Shown: in pieces, positions 1 through 5,219 of the stretch | Numbering within the stretch: position 1 is the stretch's first letter | How the letters are laid out: each line of letters begins with the position of its first letter | NCBI GenBank assembly: GCA_017523185.1 | Contig: JAFWXB010000217.1 | Span: 1-5,219, forward strand | DNA: 5,219 nt | Direction: 5' to 3' | DNA from: Lachnospiraceae bacterium | GTDB taxonomy: Bacteria; Bacillota_A; Clostridia; Lachnospirales; Lachnospiraceae | Notes under the pieces: generated by a model | What the model was told of the DNA's origin: nothing | Seen by the model: the letters and a program-made list of their open reading frames with translations, nothing else | The model's database searches: none | Position numbers and translations under genes: made by a program

Positions 1-1
1 A

Positions 2-655
2 GTAGAGGCAGAAGATTCTCTTGCAATGTCACCAAACGGAAATGGTGGTTGGTTTACATCATTATTAAAAGCAGGTCTTGGAGAAGATTTAAAAGAAAAA
101 GGTGTAGAATGGTTAAATGTATTTTCCGTAGATAATGTGTTACAGCGTATTGCAGACCCTGTATTTGTAGGTGCAACAATTGCATCAGGTTGTGTAAGTG
201 GTTCAAAAGTAGTTCGTAAATGTGACCCATACGAAAGAGTTGGTGCTCTTTGTTTGGAAGATGGAAAACCATCCATTATTGAATATTATGAATTAACACC
301 GGAAATGGCAGAAGCAACAAATGAAAATGGTTCTTTGCTTTATGGTTTTGGGGTTATTTTAAATTATTTATTTAGTGTAGAAAAATTATTGGAAATTTCA
401 GCAAAACAGATGCCACTTCATATTGTAGAAAAGAAAGTACCATACATAGATGAAAATGGAACTTCTGTAAAACCGGAAATTCCAAATGCATATAAATTTG
501 AAACTTTAATTTTAGATATGGTGTATATGATGGATAATTGTTTATCCTTTGAAGTAGAAAGAGAAAAAGAATTTGCACCTGTAAAAAATGCTTCCGGTGT
601 GGACTCCGTAGAATCTGCAAGAGCATTACTTGTAAAAAACGGAATTGAAATTTAG
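2..655 (+). CDS. UDPGP-family UTP:sugar-1-phosphate uridylyltransferase, C-terminal half (5' end outside window)
   Basis: This is the last 217 codons of an enzyme that joins UTP and a sugar-1-phosphate to give a UDP-sugar and pyrophosphate in the cytoplasm. The frame is open from base 2 and runs through the ATG at 26, which lies inside the nucleotide-binding motif SPNGNGGW and so cannot be the real start. Visible family motifs, in order, are PNGNGG (uracil-nucleotide contact loop), VDNVLQRIADPVFVG, KVVRKCDPYERVGAL, IEYYEL, HIVEKKVPYIDENG, and the C-terminal R-x-KEFAPVKNA with its conserved Lys. These are the motifs of the eukaryote-like UDP-GlcNAc/UDP-Glc pyrophosphorylase group (AGX/QRI1 type), not of bacterial GalU or GlmU. 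The sugar substrate cannot be read from the sequence: the segment that is GNIANHFF in AGX-type enzymes is GVILNYLF here. About half of the usual roughly 400 residues is present. The stop codon is TAG, and no clear terminator follows it. Confidence 0.88.
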   Translation, partial: VEAEDSLAMSPNGNGGWFTSLLKAGLGEDLKEKGVEWLNVFSVDNVLQRIADPVFVGATIASGCVSGSKVVRKCDPYERVGALCLEDGKPSIIEYYELTPEMAEATNENGSLLYGFGVILNYLFSVEKLLEISAKQMPLHIVEKKVPYIDENGTSVKPEIPNAYKFETLILDMVYMMDNCLSFEVEREKEFAPVKNASGVDSVESARALLVKNGIEI

Positions 656-708
656 AAAAAGAATGTAAAAAGGTTATATTATAAATAAAATTTTATTTTC
701 TCTTTATG

Positions 709-749
709 AAACAGACACAAATTTTACACATTTTTCGTTTAATCTGTTT
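709..749. repeat. Inverted repeat upstream of htrA (AAACAGA / TCTGTTT)
   Basis: Seven-base arms AAACAGA (709-715) and TCTGTTT (743-749) are perfect reverse complements separated by 27 bases. The right arm ends just before the candidate -35 box of htrA. It could be an operator for a stress regulator, or a weak stem. With only seven pairs and a long spacer it may also be chance. Confidence 0.3.
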
Positions 750-778
750 TTGTAAACATAAGAAAGCACATATAAAAA
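750..778 (+). promoter_or_regulatory. Possible sigma-A-type promoter of htrA
   Basis: TTGTAA at 750-755 is followed after 17 bases by TAAAAA at 773-778, and an overlapping TATAAA lies at 771-776. Transcription would begin near 785, a short distance before the htrA ribosome binding site. The match is only 4 of 6 at each box in a very AT-rich gap, so chance similarity is a real alternative. A dyad with arms at 709-715 and 743-749 lies directly upstream. Confidence 0.28.
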
Positions 779-816
779 TAGATTATTTATAAAAGAAAGG
801 AAAAGGAATAGAAATA

Positions 817-2280
817 ATGGAAAATAATTATTATAACTATAACCCATATTCAAATAATGAAACAAATACAGATACAACAAATCAATCAAGTTCTAATGCA
901 GAATATACAAATGCATATAATAAAGACAATTATAACAATCATTCTAACAGTTATAATGGTTCTTATGGGTATACAAATGGCAATAGTGGAACAACTCCAC
1001 CACCAGCAAGAAAAAAATCTTCTAATTTTGGAACAAAGTTAGCAAAATGTGCAGCTCTTGCACTTGTATTTGGAACAGTTGGAGGTGTTGGATTTACCGG
1101 AGTTACATACTTTGGTGGAAATGCATTGGGAATTTTTTCACAAGCTGATAAGAATGAAAGTAATAAAATAAGTGAACATAATATTGGAAGTGTTTTAGAA
1201 GATAAACAAGAAAAAGAAGATAAAAACGAACAAGTAGAAAATGGACTTCAGCAAACAGATACTGAAAACAATACTTCTGTAGCAATTATGGATGTTTCTG
1301 CTATTGTAAAAGATGCAATGCCTTGTGTGGTTGCCATTACAAATACGAGTGAAGTTGTATATCAAAGTATGTGGGGACAACAATTTGCACAGGAAAGTGA
1401 AAGTTGTGGAACAGGATTTTTAGTAGAGCAAGATTCAGATTATCTTTATATTGCAACAAACAGTCATGTAGTAAGTGGTGCAAAAGAATTAACCGTACAG
1501 TTTTCAGATGATACATTTGCAGCAGCAGAAATAAAAGGAACAGTTGCATCAAAAGACCTTGCAGTTATTAAAGTGGCGTTAAAAGATATTAGTGAAGAAA
1601 CAAAAAATATCATTCGTCTTGCTACATTAGGTGATTCAAATGAAATGGAAATGGGGGAAGGTGCGATTGCAATTGGAAATGCTTTAGGTTATGGACAATC
1701 TGTTACAACCGGTGTTATTAGTGCGTTAGGTCGTTCTGTTACTGTATCAGATGGTACAACAGGAAGTGCAATTGTTTGTAATAACTTAATTCAGACAAAT
1801 GCAGCAATCAACCCTGGAAATAGTGGTGGACCTCTTTTAAATATCAATGGGGAAGTAATTGGAATTAATTCTGTAAAATATGCTGATACAGATGTAGAAG
1901 GAATTGGATATGCGATTCCAATTTCAGATGCCATGATTGTTATTGATAAATTAATTGATGGAGAACAAATTGAATCAGCAAAATCAGGATATCTTGGAAT
2001 TCAAGGAAAAGATATTGAAGATGGTGTATATGTGTATAAAGTATTTGCAGGTTCAGCTGCTGAAGAAGCAGGTATTCGTGCAGGCGATATTATTGTAGGA
2101 TTTGAAGGAAACAGTATTTCTACAATGAGCCAGTTAAAAGAATTGTTAAGTTACTATCCGGCAGGAGAAGAAGTAGAATTTGTTATTTACCATGCAGAAG
2201 GCAATGAATATGTACAGAAAACCATTCAAGTTGTGTTAGGTGATAGCAGTTCCATTCAACAACAGCAACCGAATCATTAA
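817..2280 (+). CDS. htrA: HtrA/DegP-type membrane-anchored serine protease with PDZ domain
   Basis: This 487-residue protein is an extracytoplasmic quality-control protease that degrades misfolded envelope and secreted proteins. Residues 1-60 are a low-complexity cytoplasmic tail (18 Asn and 10 Tyr), followed by PPPARKK and a single membrane segment at about 75-100, with no signal-peptidase site, so the topology is N-in. A charged linker (about 110-155) leads to the trypsin-like domain (about 160-380). The catalytic triad is complete: His217 in TNSHVV, Asp247 in SKDLAVIKV and Ser336 in NPGNSGGPL. One PDZ domain spans about 390-474 (GYLGI, then AGIRAGDII), followed by a Gln-rich end. The length is normal for Gram-positive HtrA proteins. 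The ATG at 817 has AAAGGAA at 802-808, 8 bases upstream. Oddities are Cys170 and Cys197 in the first protease strands and QTNAAI where QTDAAI is usual. No adjacent two-component system is seen. degP, htrA and htrB are interchangeable names for this level of evidence. Confidence 0.95.
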   Translation: MENNYYNYNPYSNNETNTDTTNQSSSNAEYTNAYNKDNYNNHSNSYNGSYGYTNGNSGTTPPPARKKSSNFGTKLAKCAALALVFGTVGGVGFTGVTYFGGNALGIFSQADKNESNKISEHNIGSVLEDKQEKEDKNEQVENGLQQTDTENNTSVAIMDVSAIVKDAMPCVVAITNTSEVVYQSMWGQQFAQESESCGTGFLVEQDSDYLYIATNSHVVSGAKELTVQFSDDTFAAAEIKGTVASKDLAVIKVALKDISEETKNIIRLATLGDSNEMEMGEGAIAIGNALGYGQSVTTGVISALGRSVTVSDGTTGSAIVCNNLIQTNAAINPGNSGGPLLNINGEVIGINSVKYADTDVEGIGYAIPISDAMIVIDKLIDGEQIESAKSGYLGIQGKDIEDGVYVYKVFAGSAAEEAGIRAGDIIVGFEGNSISTMSQLKELLSYYPAGEEVEFVIYHAEGNEYVQKTIQVVLGDSSSIQQQQPNH

Positions 2281-2360
2281 GAATACTTAAATTGAAAAAT
2301 GAGTGATTAAAATCTTACTTGTTTTATAGAAGAGATGGTGTATATATTTTTTATGTAAAA

Positions 2361-2390
2361 AATTGGGCAGCGAAGTATCGCTGTCCAATT
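2361..2390. terminator. Strong hairpin after htrA; terminator-like on the minus strand
   Basis: A 13-bp stem (2361-2373 with 2378-2390) contains one G-T wobble and closes on the four-base loop AGTA. It is by far the most stable structure in this gap. On the + strand the 3' side continues AAAGTATAAA, with no T-run, so it lacks the tail of an intrinsic terminator for htrA. On the minus strand the stem ends in AATT followed by TTTT, giving a run of six T, the proper terminator form. It may still protect or end the htrA transcript, but the sequence favours stopping leftward transcription. No minus-strand gene is visible to its right. Confidence 0.6.
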
Positions 2391-2461
2391 AAAGTATAAA
2401 AAGAAATTTGTTTTTTAGAATTGTATTTTTGATTAGAAAAAGTAGAGATAGATTGTAATTT

Positions 2462-2468
2462 GAGGAGG
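2462..2468 (+). promoter_or_regulatory. Ribosome binding site that sets the nucleotidyltransferase start
   Basis: GAGGAGG here is a near-perfect Shine-Dalgarno sequence. The GTG at 2477 lies 8 bases after it, the normal distance. The GTG at 2468 overlaps the site, the GTG at 2471 is only two bases away, and the first ATG (2498) is 29 bases away. The site therefore favours a GTG start at 2477. Confidence 0.65.
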
Positions 2469-2476
2469 TGGTGGAA

Positions 2477-3136
2477 GTGGTAGAAATTACTACTTGGATG
2501 AATAAGTTTTTGCAAACATTAAAGGAATATTTTGGACAACGCATATGGTTTGTTGGTTTACAGGGAAGTTATGCTCGTGGTGAAGCGACGGAAACAAGTG
2601 ATATTGATATTGTTGTAATACTTGATGAATTGTGTGCGTTGGATATTCAAACCTATAATGAAATGTTAGATACTTTATCGCATAGGGAGTTAATTTGTGG
2701 CTTTCTTTCTGGAAAAAAGGAAATTTTAAGTTGGGAACCGTCAGACCTTTTTCAATTTTATTATGATACAAAGCCAATAAAGGGAAGTCTTGATGAATTG
2801 CTGTTACTAATTGATGATGAGGTTGTCAATAGAGCAATTAAGATTGGGGTATGTAATATCTTTCATGGCTGTCTGCATAATATGTTGTACGAAAAAAGTG
2901 AGGAGATTTTAAGGGGGTTATATAAATCGGCTTCTTTTGTAGTACAAGCAATCTGCTTTAAACAAACAGGAAATTATATTAGTCATCAAACCGATTTGTT
3001 AAAGAGTATTTCGCCTGATGAACAAGTTATTGTAAATATTTTTTTAGACTTGAAAAATGGTGGAATAATTGAATTTCAAGAAATGTCTGAAATTTTGTTT
3101 ACTTGGTCTAAGAATTGGATTGAAAAAATAAAATAG
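2477..3136 (+). CDS. Stand-alone nucleotidyltransferase-domain protein (polymerase-beta fold), function unknown
   Basis: The protein has about 219 residues if it starts at the GTG at 2477 (222 from the GTG at 2468, 212 from the ATG at 2498). Near residues 30-47 it carries GSYARGEATETSDIDIVV. This is the GS-x10-D-x-D signature of the nucleotidyltransferase superfamily, whose two aspartates bind the metal ions used to transfer NMP from an NTP. A third acidic residue may be the Glu in HRELICGF, which is an inference. The remainder is mainly helical and resembles the C-terminal substrate-binding domains of aminoglycoside-type nucleotidyltransferases. No HEPN R-x4-6-H motif and no neighbouring toxin gene are seen, so an MNT/HEPN toxin-antitoxin role is not supported. 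The target could be a small molecule or a protein. Codon use differs from glf: Lys AAG is 8 of 15 against 6 of 31, and Leu TTG/CTG/CTA is 11 of 26 against 3 of 24. This suggests acquisition or low expression. Confidence 0.82.
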   Translation: MVEITTWMNKFLQTLKEYFGQRIWFVGLQGSYARGEATETSDIDIVVILDELCALDIQTYNEMLDTLSHRELICGFLSGKKEILSWEPSDLFQFYYDTKPIKGSLDELLLLIDDEVVNRAIKIGVCNIFHGCLHNMLYEKSEEILRGLYKSASFVVQAICFKQTGNYISHQTDLLKSISPDEQVIVNIFLDLKNGGIIEFQEMSEILFTWSKNWIEKIK

Positions 3137-3174
3137 AACATATATTTTTATAATAAATAAAAAGTAGAAAAACG

Positions 3175-3180
3175 AAAGGA
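3175..3180 (+). promoter_or_regulatory. Ribosome binding site of glf
   Basis: AAAGGA lies seven bases before the ATG at 3188, and the conserved N-terminal FAD motif starts right after that ATG, so the start is secure. A perfect TATAAT sits at 3149-3154 in the 51-bp gap, but no -35 box is found at 16-18 bases. Whether glf has its own promoter or is read from upstream is unclear. Confidence 0.6.
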
Positions 3181-3187
3181 AATATTT

Positions 3188-4306
3188 ATGAAATACGATT
3201 ATTTAGTAGTAGGGGCAGGACTTTATGGTGCAGTTTTTGCACAAAAGGCGAAAGAACAAGGCAAAAAAGTACTTGTAATTGATAAACGTCCTAATATTGC
3301 AGGAAATGTTTATACAAAAGAAATAGAAAATATTCATGTACATATGTATGGAGCACATATTTTCCATACAAATAATAAAGAAGTTTGGGACTATATTACT
3401 CGTTTTGCAGAATTTAATCGTTTTACAAACTCACCTGTAGCTAATTATAAAGGGGAATTGTATTCTTTACCATTTAATATGTATACATTTAATAAAATGT
3501 GGGGTGTGGTAACTCCACAAGAAGCACAAGCAAAGATTGAAGAACAAAAACAAATGGCAGGAATTACAGAACCAAAAAATTTAGAAGAACAAGCAATCAG
3601 TTTAGTTGGTACAGATATCTATGAAAAGCTTGTAAAAGGTTATACAGAAAAACAATGGGGGCGTGCATGTAATGAACTTCCATCATTTATTATCAAACGT
3701 CTTCCGGTACGTTTCACATTTGATAACAATTATTTTAATGCACTTTATCAGGGAATTCCGGTAGGTGGTTATACGAATATGGTAGCAAATTTGTTAGAGG
3801 GTATTGAAGTAAGACTTGGAATAGATTATTTAGAAAACAAATCAGAATATGATGCAATGGCAGAAAAGGTCGTTTATACAGGGGCTATTGATGCATATTT
3901 TGATTATAAACTTGGTGCATTGGAATATCGTTCGGTGCGTTTTGAAACAGAAGTCTTAGATGTACCAAACTTCCAAGGAAATGCAGCTGTAAATTATACA
4001 GATAGTGAAACACCATATACGCGCATTATTGAACATAAATGGTTTGAATTTGGAAAAGATAAAAATGGAAATGATTTACCAAAAACTGTAGTTAGTCGCG
4101 AATATAGCTCCGAATGGAAAGTTGGAGATGAACCATATTATCCGGTAAATGATGAAAAAAATGGAAATCTTTATGCAGAATATAAAAAGTTAGCAGAAGC
4201 AGAAAATAATATTATTTTTGGTGGAAGACTTGGAGAGTACAAGTATTACGATATGGATGCTGTAATTGCAAGTGCATTAGATATGGCGAAAAAAGAACTT
4301 GCATAA
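3188..4306 (+). CDS. glf: UDP-galactopyranose mutase
   Basis: This FAD enzyme interconverts UDP-galactopyranose and UDP-galactofuranose in the cytoplasm, supplying galactofuranose for surface polysaccharides or glycolipids. The 372 residues match the usual bacterial length (about 365-390). The N-terminal Rossmann motif VVGAGLYGAV (7-16) is followed by the acidic ribose-binding strand end VLVIDKR and GGN-like AGNVYT. Next come YGAHIFHT (54-61), EFNRFTNSP, LPFNMYTF, the substrate-binding segment GYTEKQWGR (151-159), RLPVRFTFDNNYF (171-183), QGIPVGGYT, and ALEYRS. The end of the protein has YTRIIEHKWF (277-286), EWKVGDEPYYPVND (309-322) and GGRLGEYKYYDM (345-356). Arg175 and Arg279 correspond to the two arginines that hold the UDP-sugar diphosphate in studied homologues. 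All hallmark motifs are intact, so the enzyme should be active. No galactofuranosyltransferase or polysaccharide cluster is visible nearby. Confidence 0.97.
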   Translation: MKYDYLVVGAGLYGAVFAQKAKEQGKKVLVIDKRPNIAGNVYTKEIENIHVHMYGAHIFHTNNKEVWDYITRFAEFNRFTNSPVANYKGELYSLPFNMYTFNKMWGVVTPQEAQAKIEEQKQMAGITEPKNLEEQAISLVGTDIYEKLVKGYTEKQWGRACNELPSFIIKRLPVRFTFDNNYFNALYQGIPVGGYTNMVANLLEGIEVRLGIDYLENKSEYDAMAEKVVYTGAIDAYFDYKLGALEYRSVRFETEVLDVPNFQGNAAVNYTDSETPYTRIIEHKWFEFGKDKNGNDLPKTVVSREYSSEWKVGDEPYYPVNDEKNGNLYAEYKKLAEAENNIIFGGRLGEYKYYDMDAVIASALDMAKKELA

Positions 4307-4397
4307 AATATAAAAATAATGCTAATACAATGATGACAAATATTTTATAAAAATGATATATAAAATTGAAAATATTTCAAATAACGTATGTAAATAT

Positions 4398-4413
4398 GAT
4401 AAGATGATAAGAT
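4398..4413 (+). repeat. Tandem duplication of GATAAGAT
   Basis: Two exact, adjacent copies of the 8-mer GATAAGAT occupy 4398-4405 and 4406-4413. The second copy forms the left edge of the palindrome at 4405-4434. Such a short repeat may arise by slippage. Confidence 0.6.
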
Positions 4414-4434
4414 AGTAATTTTACTAATTTATCA
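4405..4434. repeat. 30-bp imperfect palindrome downstream of glf
   Basis: The outer arms TGATAA (4405-4410) and TTATCA (4429-4434) and the inner arms TAGTAA (4413-4418) and TTACTA (4421-4426) are perfect reverse complements. They are separated on each side by two unmatched or wobble positions. No T-tract follows, so it is not a terminator. It could be a protein-binding dyad or an AT-rich RNA hairpin in the glf 3' region. Confidence 0.5.
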
Positions 4435-4474
4435 AACTTATTTCAGAATAGTAGATTGAAATGTAATTGTTTAT

Positions 4475-4505
4475 AAAGGTGTAACAAAAAAGTTACACCT
4501 TTTTT
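4475..4505 (+). terminator. Rho-independent terminator between glf and udk
   Basis: The 11-bp perfect stem AAAGGTGTAAC (4475-4485) pairs with GTTACACCTTT (4492-4502) around a loop of six A. The T-run at 4500-4505 follows the GC-containing part of the stem directly. This is a textbook intrinsic terminator for + strand transcription. It most likely ends the glf transcript and isolates udk. Confidence 0.92.
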
Positions 4506-4507
4506 GC

Positions 4508-4536
4508 TTGCATACAAAGAACAGAACGTGTAAAAT
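4508..4536 (+). promoter_or_regulatory. Possible promoter of udk
   Basis: TTGCAT (4508-4513), 17 bases, then TAAAAT (4531-4536) lies immediately after the terminator, where a new transcription unit would be expected to begin. The -10 box matches 5 of 6, but the -35 box only 3 of 6. A TATAAT at 4559-4564 is an alternative -10 without a good -35. Either would give a leader of about 150-175 bases before udk. Confidence 0.3.
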
Positions 4537-4716
4537 AAAGATTATAAATATAAGATAATATAATTTCGGCAAATAAAATGGTATGTAAAAATTGAAAAAT
4601 AAATATCTATAGTTGATGCATATTATTTTTATAAAGGAATTTGAATTATCGAATATACATTAAATAATTAATTTATTTTTTATTGTATCAAATTTATATT
4701 AGGATGGGAGAGCATT

Positions 4717-5219
4717 ATGGATTGTACAATTATTGGTATTGCAGGGGGAACAGGTTCCGGAAAATCTACATTTACAAATCGTATTAAAGATGCGTTTCAA
4801 GATAATGTAGCAGTTATTTATTTTGATAATTATTATAAGGCACAAGATGATGTACCTTTTGAAGACCGTAAAAAAGTAAATTATGATTCACCGGAAGCGT
4901 TAGAAGTAGATTTGTTAATTGAACATTTGACAGCATTAAGAGAAGGAAAAACAATAGAAGGTCCTGTGTATAATTATAAAGAACATAATCGTTCAAAAGA
5001 TAAAACAATTATTATTGAACCGAAAAAAGTAATGATTTTAGAAGGCATTTTGGCATTAGAAAATCAAAAATTACGTGACCTTATGGATATTAAAATCTTT
5101 GTGGAAGCAGATGCAGATGAACGTATTTTACGTCGTGTTATTAGAGACGTAAAAGAAAGAGGACGTGATGTGGAAGATATTGCAAGACAATATTTAGAAA
5201 CTGTAAAACCAATGCATTA
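4717..5219 (+). CDS. udk: Uridine kinase, N-terminal 167 codons (3' end outside window)
   Basis: The enzyme phosphorylates uridine (and usually cytidine) to UMP or CMP in pyrimidine salvage in the cytoplasm. The P-loop GGTGSGKS (residues 10-17) begins right after the first beta strand IIGIA, which fixes the ATG at 4717. Further family motifs are FDNYYK (36-41, with the likely catalytic Asp37), NYDSPEAL (55-62), YNYKEHNR (85-92, nucleoside site), the Walker-B-like strand VMILEGIL (105-112), and the arginine-rich lid RRVIRDVKERGRD. The visible part ends at TVKPMH, just before the conserved FVEPSK-type segment. Uridine kinases are about 205-215 residues, so roughly four fifths is present. The frame is open to the window edge without a stop. 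A purine-rich site (GGGAG, 4706-4710) precedes the start. The upstream terminator suggests a transcription unit separate from glf. A P-loop relative such as phosphoribulokinase-like proteins is less likely given the motif order. Confidence 0.92.
   Translation, partial: MDCTIIGIAGGTGSGKSTFTNRIKDAFQDNVAVIYFDNYYKAQDDVPFEDRKKVNYDSPEALEVDLLIEHLTALREGKTIEGPVYNYKEHNRSKDKTIIIEPKKVMILEGILALENQKLRDLMDIKIFVEADADERILRRVIRDVKERGRDVEDIARQYLETVKPMH

Larger units (their letters stand above)
4307..4716. other. 410-bp gene-free, AT-rich region between glf and udk
   Basis: No convincing coding sequence is present; the longest short frame noted (4353-4415, 20 codons) lacks a ribosome binding site. The region holds a TTGAAA-ata-TTTCAA inverted repeat (4366-4380), an 8-bp tandem duplication GATAAGAT (4398-4413), a 30-bp imperfect palindrome (4405-4434), a strong + strand terminator (4475-4505), a possible promoter just after it (4508-4536) and the udk ribosome binding site (GGGAG at 4706-4710, six bases before the ATG). 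The terminator is about 170 bases after the glf stop. Either glf has a long 3' untranslated region or a separate short transcript ends here. Confidence 0.7.

Noticed and set aside
26..28. ATG at 26 as the start of the first gene
   Set aside because: The frame is open upstream to base 2 and this Met lies inside the PNGNGG nucleotide-binding motif, with half of the enzyme missing before it.
683..698. Perfect 16-bp palindrome of A and T only
   Set aside because: No GC pairs, no loop and no T-tract beyond the palindrome itself; expected by chance in such AT-rich sequence and too weak for a terminator.
1103..1552. Minus-strand open frames across htrA
   Set aside because: They mirror a well-supported protease gene, are rich in Leu/Phe/His as expected from an antisense reading, and show no family motif.
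2477..3136. MNT/HEPN or AbiE-type toxin-antitoxin system
   Set aside because: The GS-x10-DxD motif fits, but there is no HEPN R-x4-6-H motif in the protein and no partner gene on either side.
4353..4415. 20-residue short open frame after glf
   Set aside because: No ribosome binding site, very low complexity and no recognisable peptide features.
4405..4434. Fur box
   Set aside because: TGATAA and TTATCA arms are present, but 18 bases apart instead of the close spacing of a Fur site.
4814..5008. Minus-strand open frame inside the right-hand gene
   Set aside because: It overlaps the uridine kinase frame, whose P-loop and nucleoside-site motifs are clear.
1..5219. CRISPR arrays, insertion sequences, tRNA or rRNA genes
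   Set aside because: No regularly spaced repeats, transposase motifs, terminal inverted repeats or conserved RNA gene signatures were found.

Overview
The window is AT-rich, with A/T-ending codons, purine-rich Shine-Dalgarno sites and very AT-rich gaps. All five genes lie on the + strand. Together with the protein sequences this points to a low-GC Gram-positive bacterium (Bacillota), most likely a Clostridia member such as a Lachnospiraceae species. That placement is inferred from style and protein character; no rRNA or marker gene is present.

Layout from left to right: (1) the C-terminal half of a UDPGP-family UTP:sugar-1-phosphate uridylyltransferase, cut by the left edge; (2) a 161-bp gap with a possible promoter and a dyad; (3) a complete membrane-anchored HtrA/DegP-type serine protease with one PDZ domain; (4) a 187-196 bp gap with a strong hairpin whose T-tract lies on the minus strand; (5) a small stand-alone nucleotidyltransferase of the polymerase-beta fold (GS-x10-DxD motif), probably starting at a GTG, with codon use unlike its neighbours; (6) UDP-galactopyranose mutase (glf), complete and canonical; (7) a 410-bp gene-free region with an AT-rich palindrome, a textbook intrinsic terminator and a possible promoter; (8) the first 167 codons of uridine kinase (udk), cut by the right edge.

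Three of the five genes deal with uridine nucleotides or UDP-sugars: the uridylyltransferase makes a UDP-sugar, Glf converts UDP-galactopyranose to UDP-galactofuranose for cell-surface glycans, and uridine kinase salvages uridine to UMP. The terminator between glf and udk, the long gaps and the unrelated htrA and nucleotidyltransferase genes argue against one operon, so the shared theme may be chance. No mobile element, CRISPR array, tRNA or rRNA was seen. Most of the window is ordinary chromosomal housekeeping sequence. The points deserving a second look are the codon-atypical nucleotidyltransferase beside an apparently orphan minus-strand terminator, substitutions in the sugar-site region of the UDPGP protein, cysteines in HtrA, and the structured region after glf.
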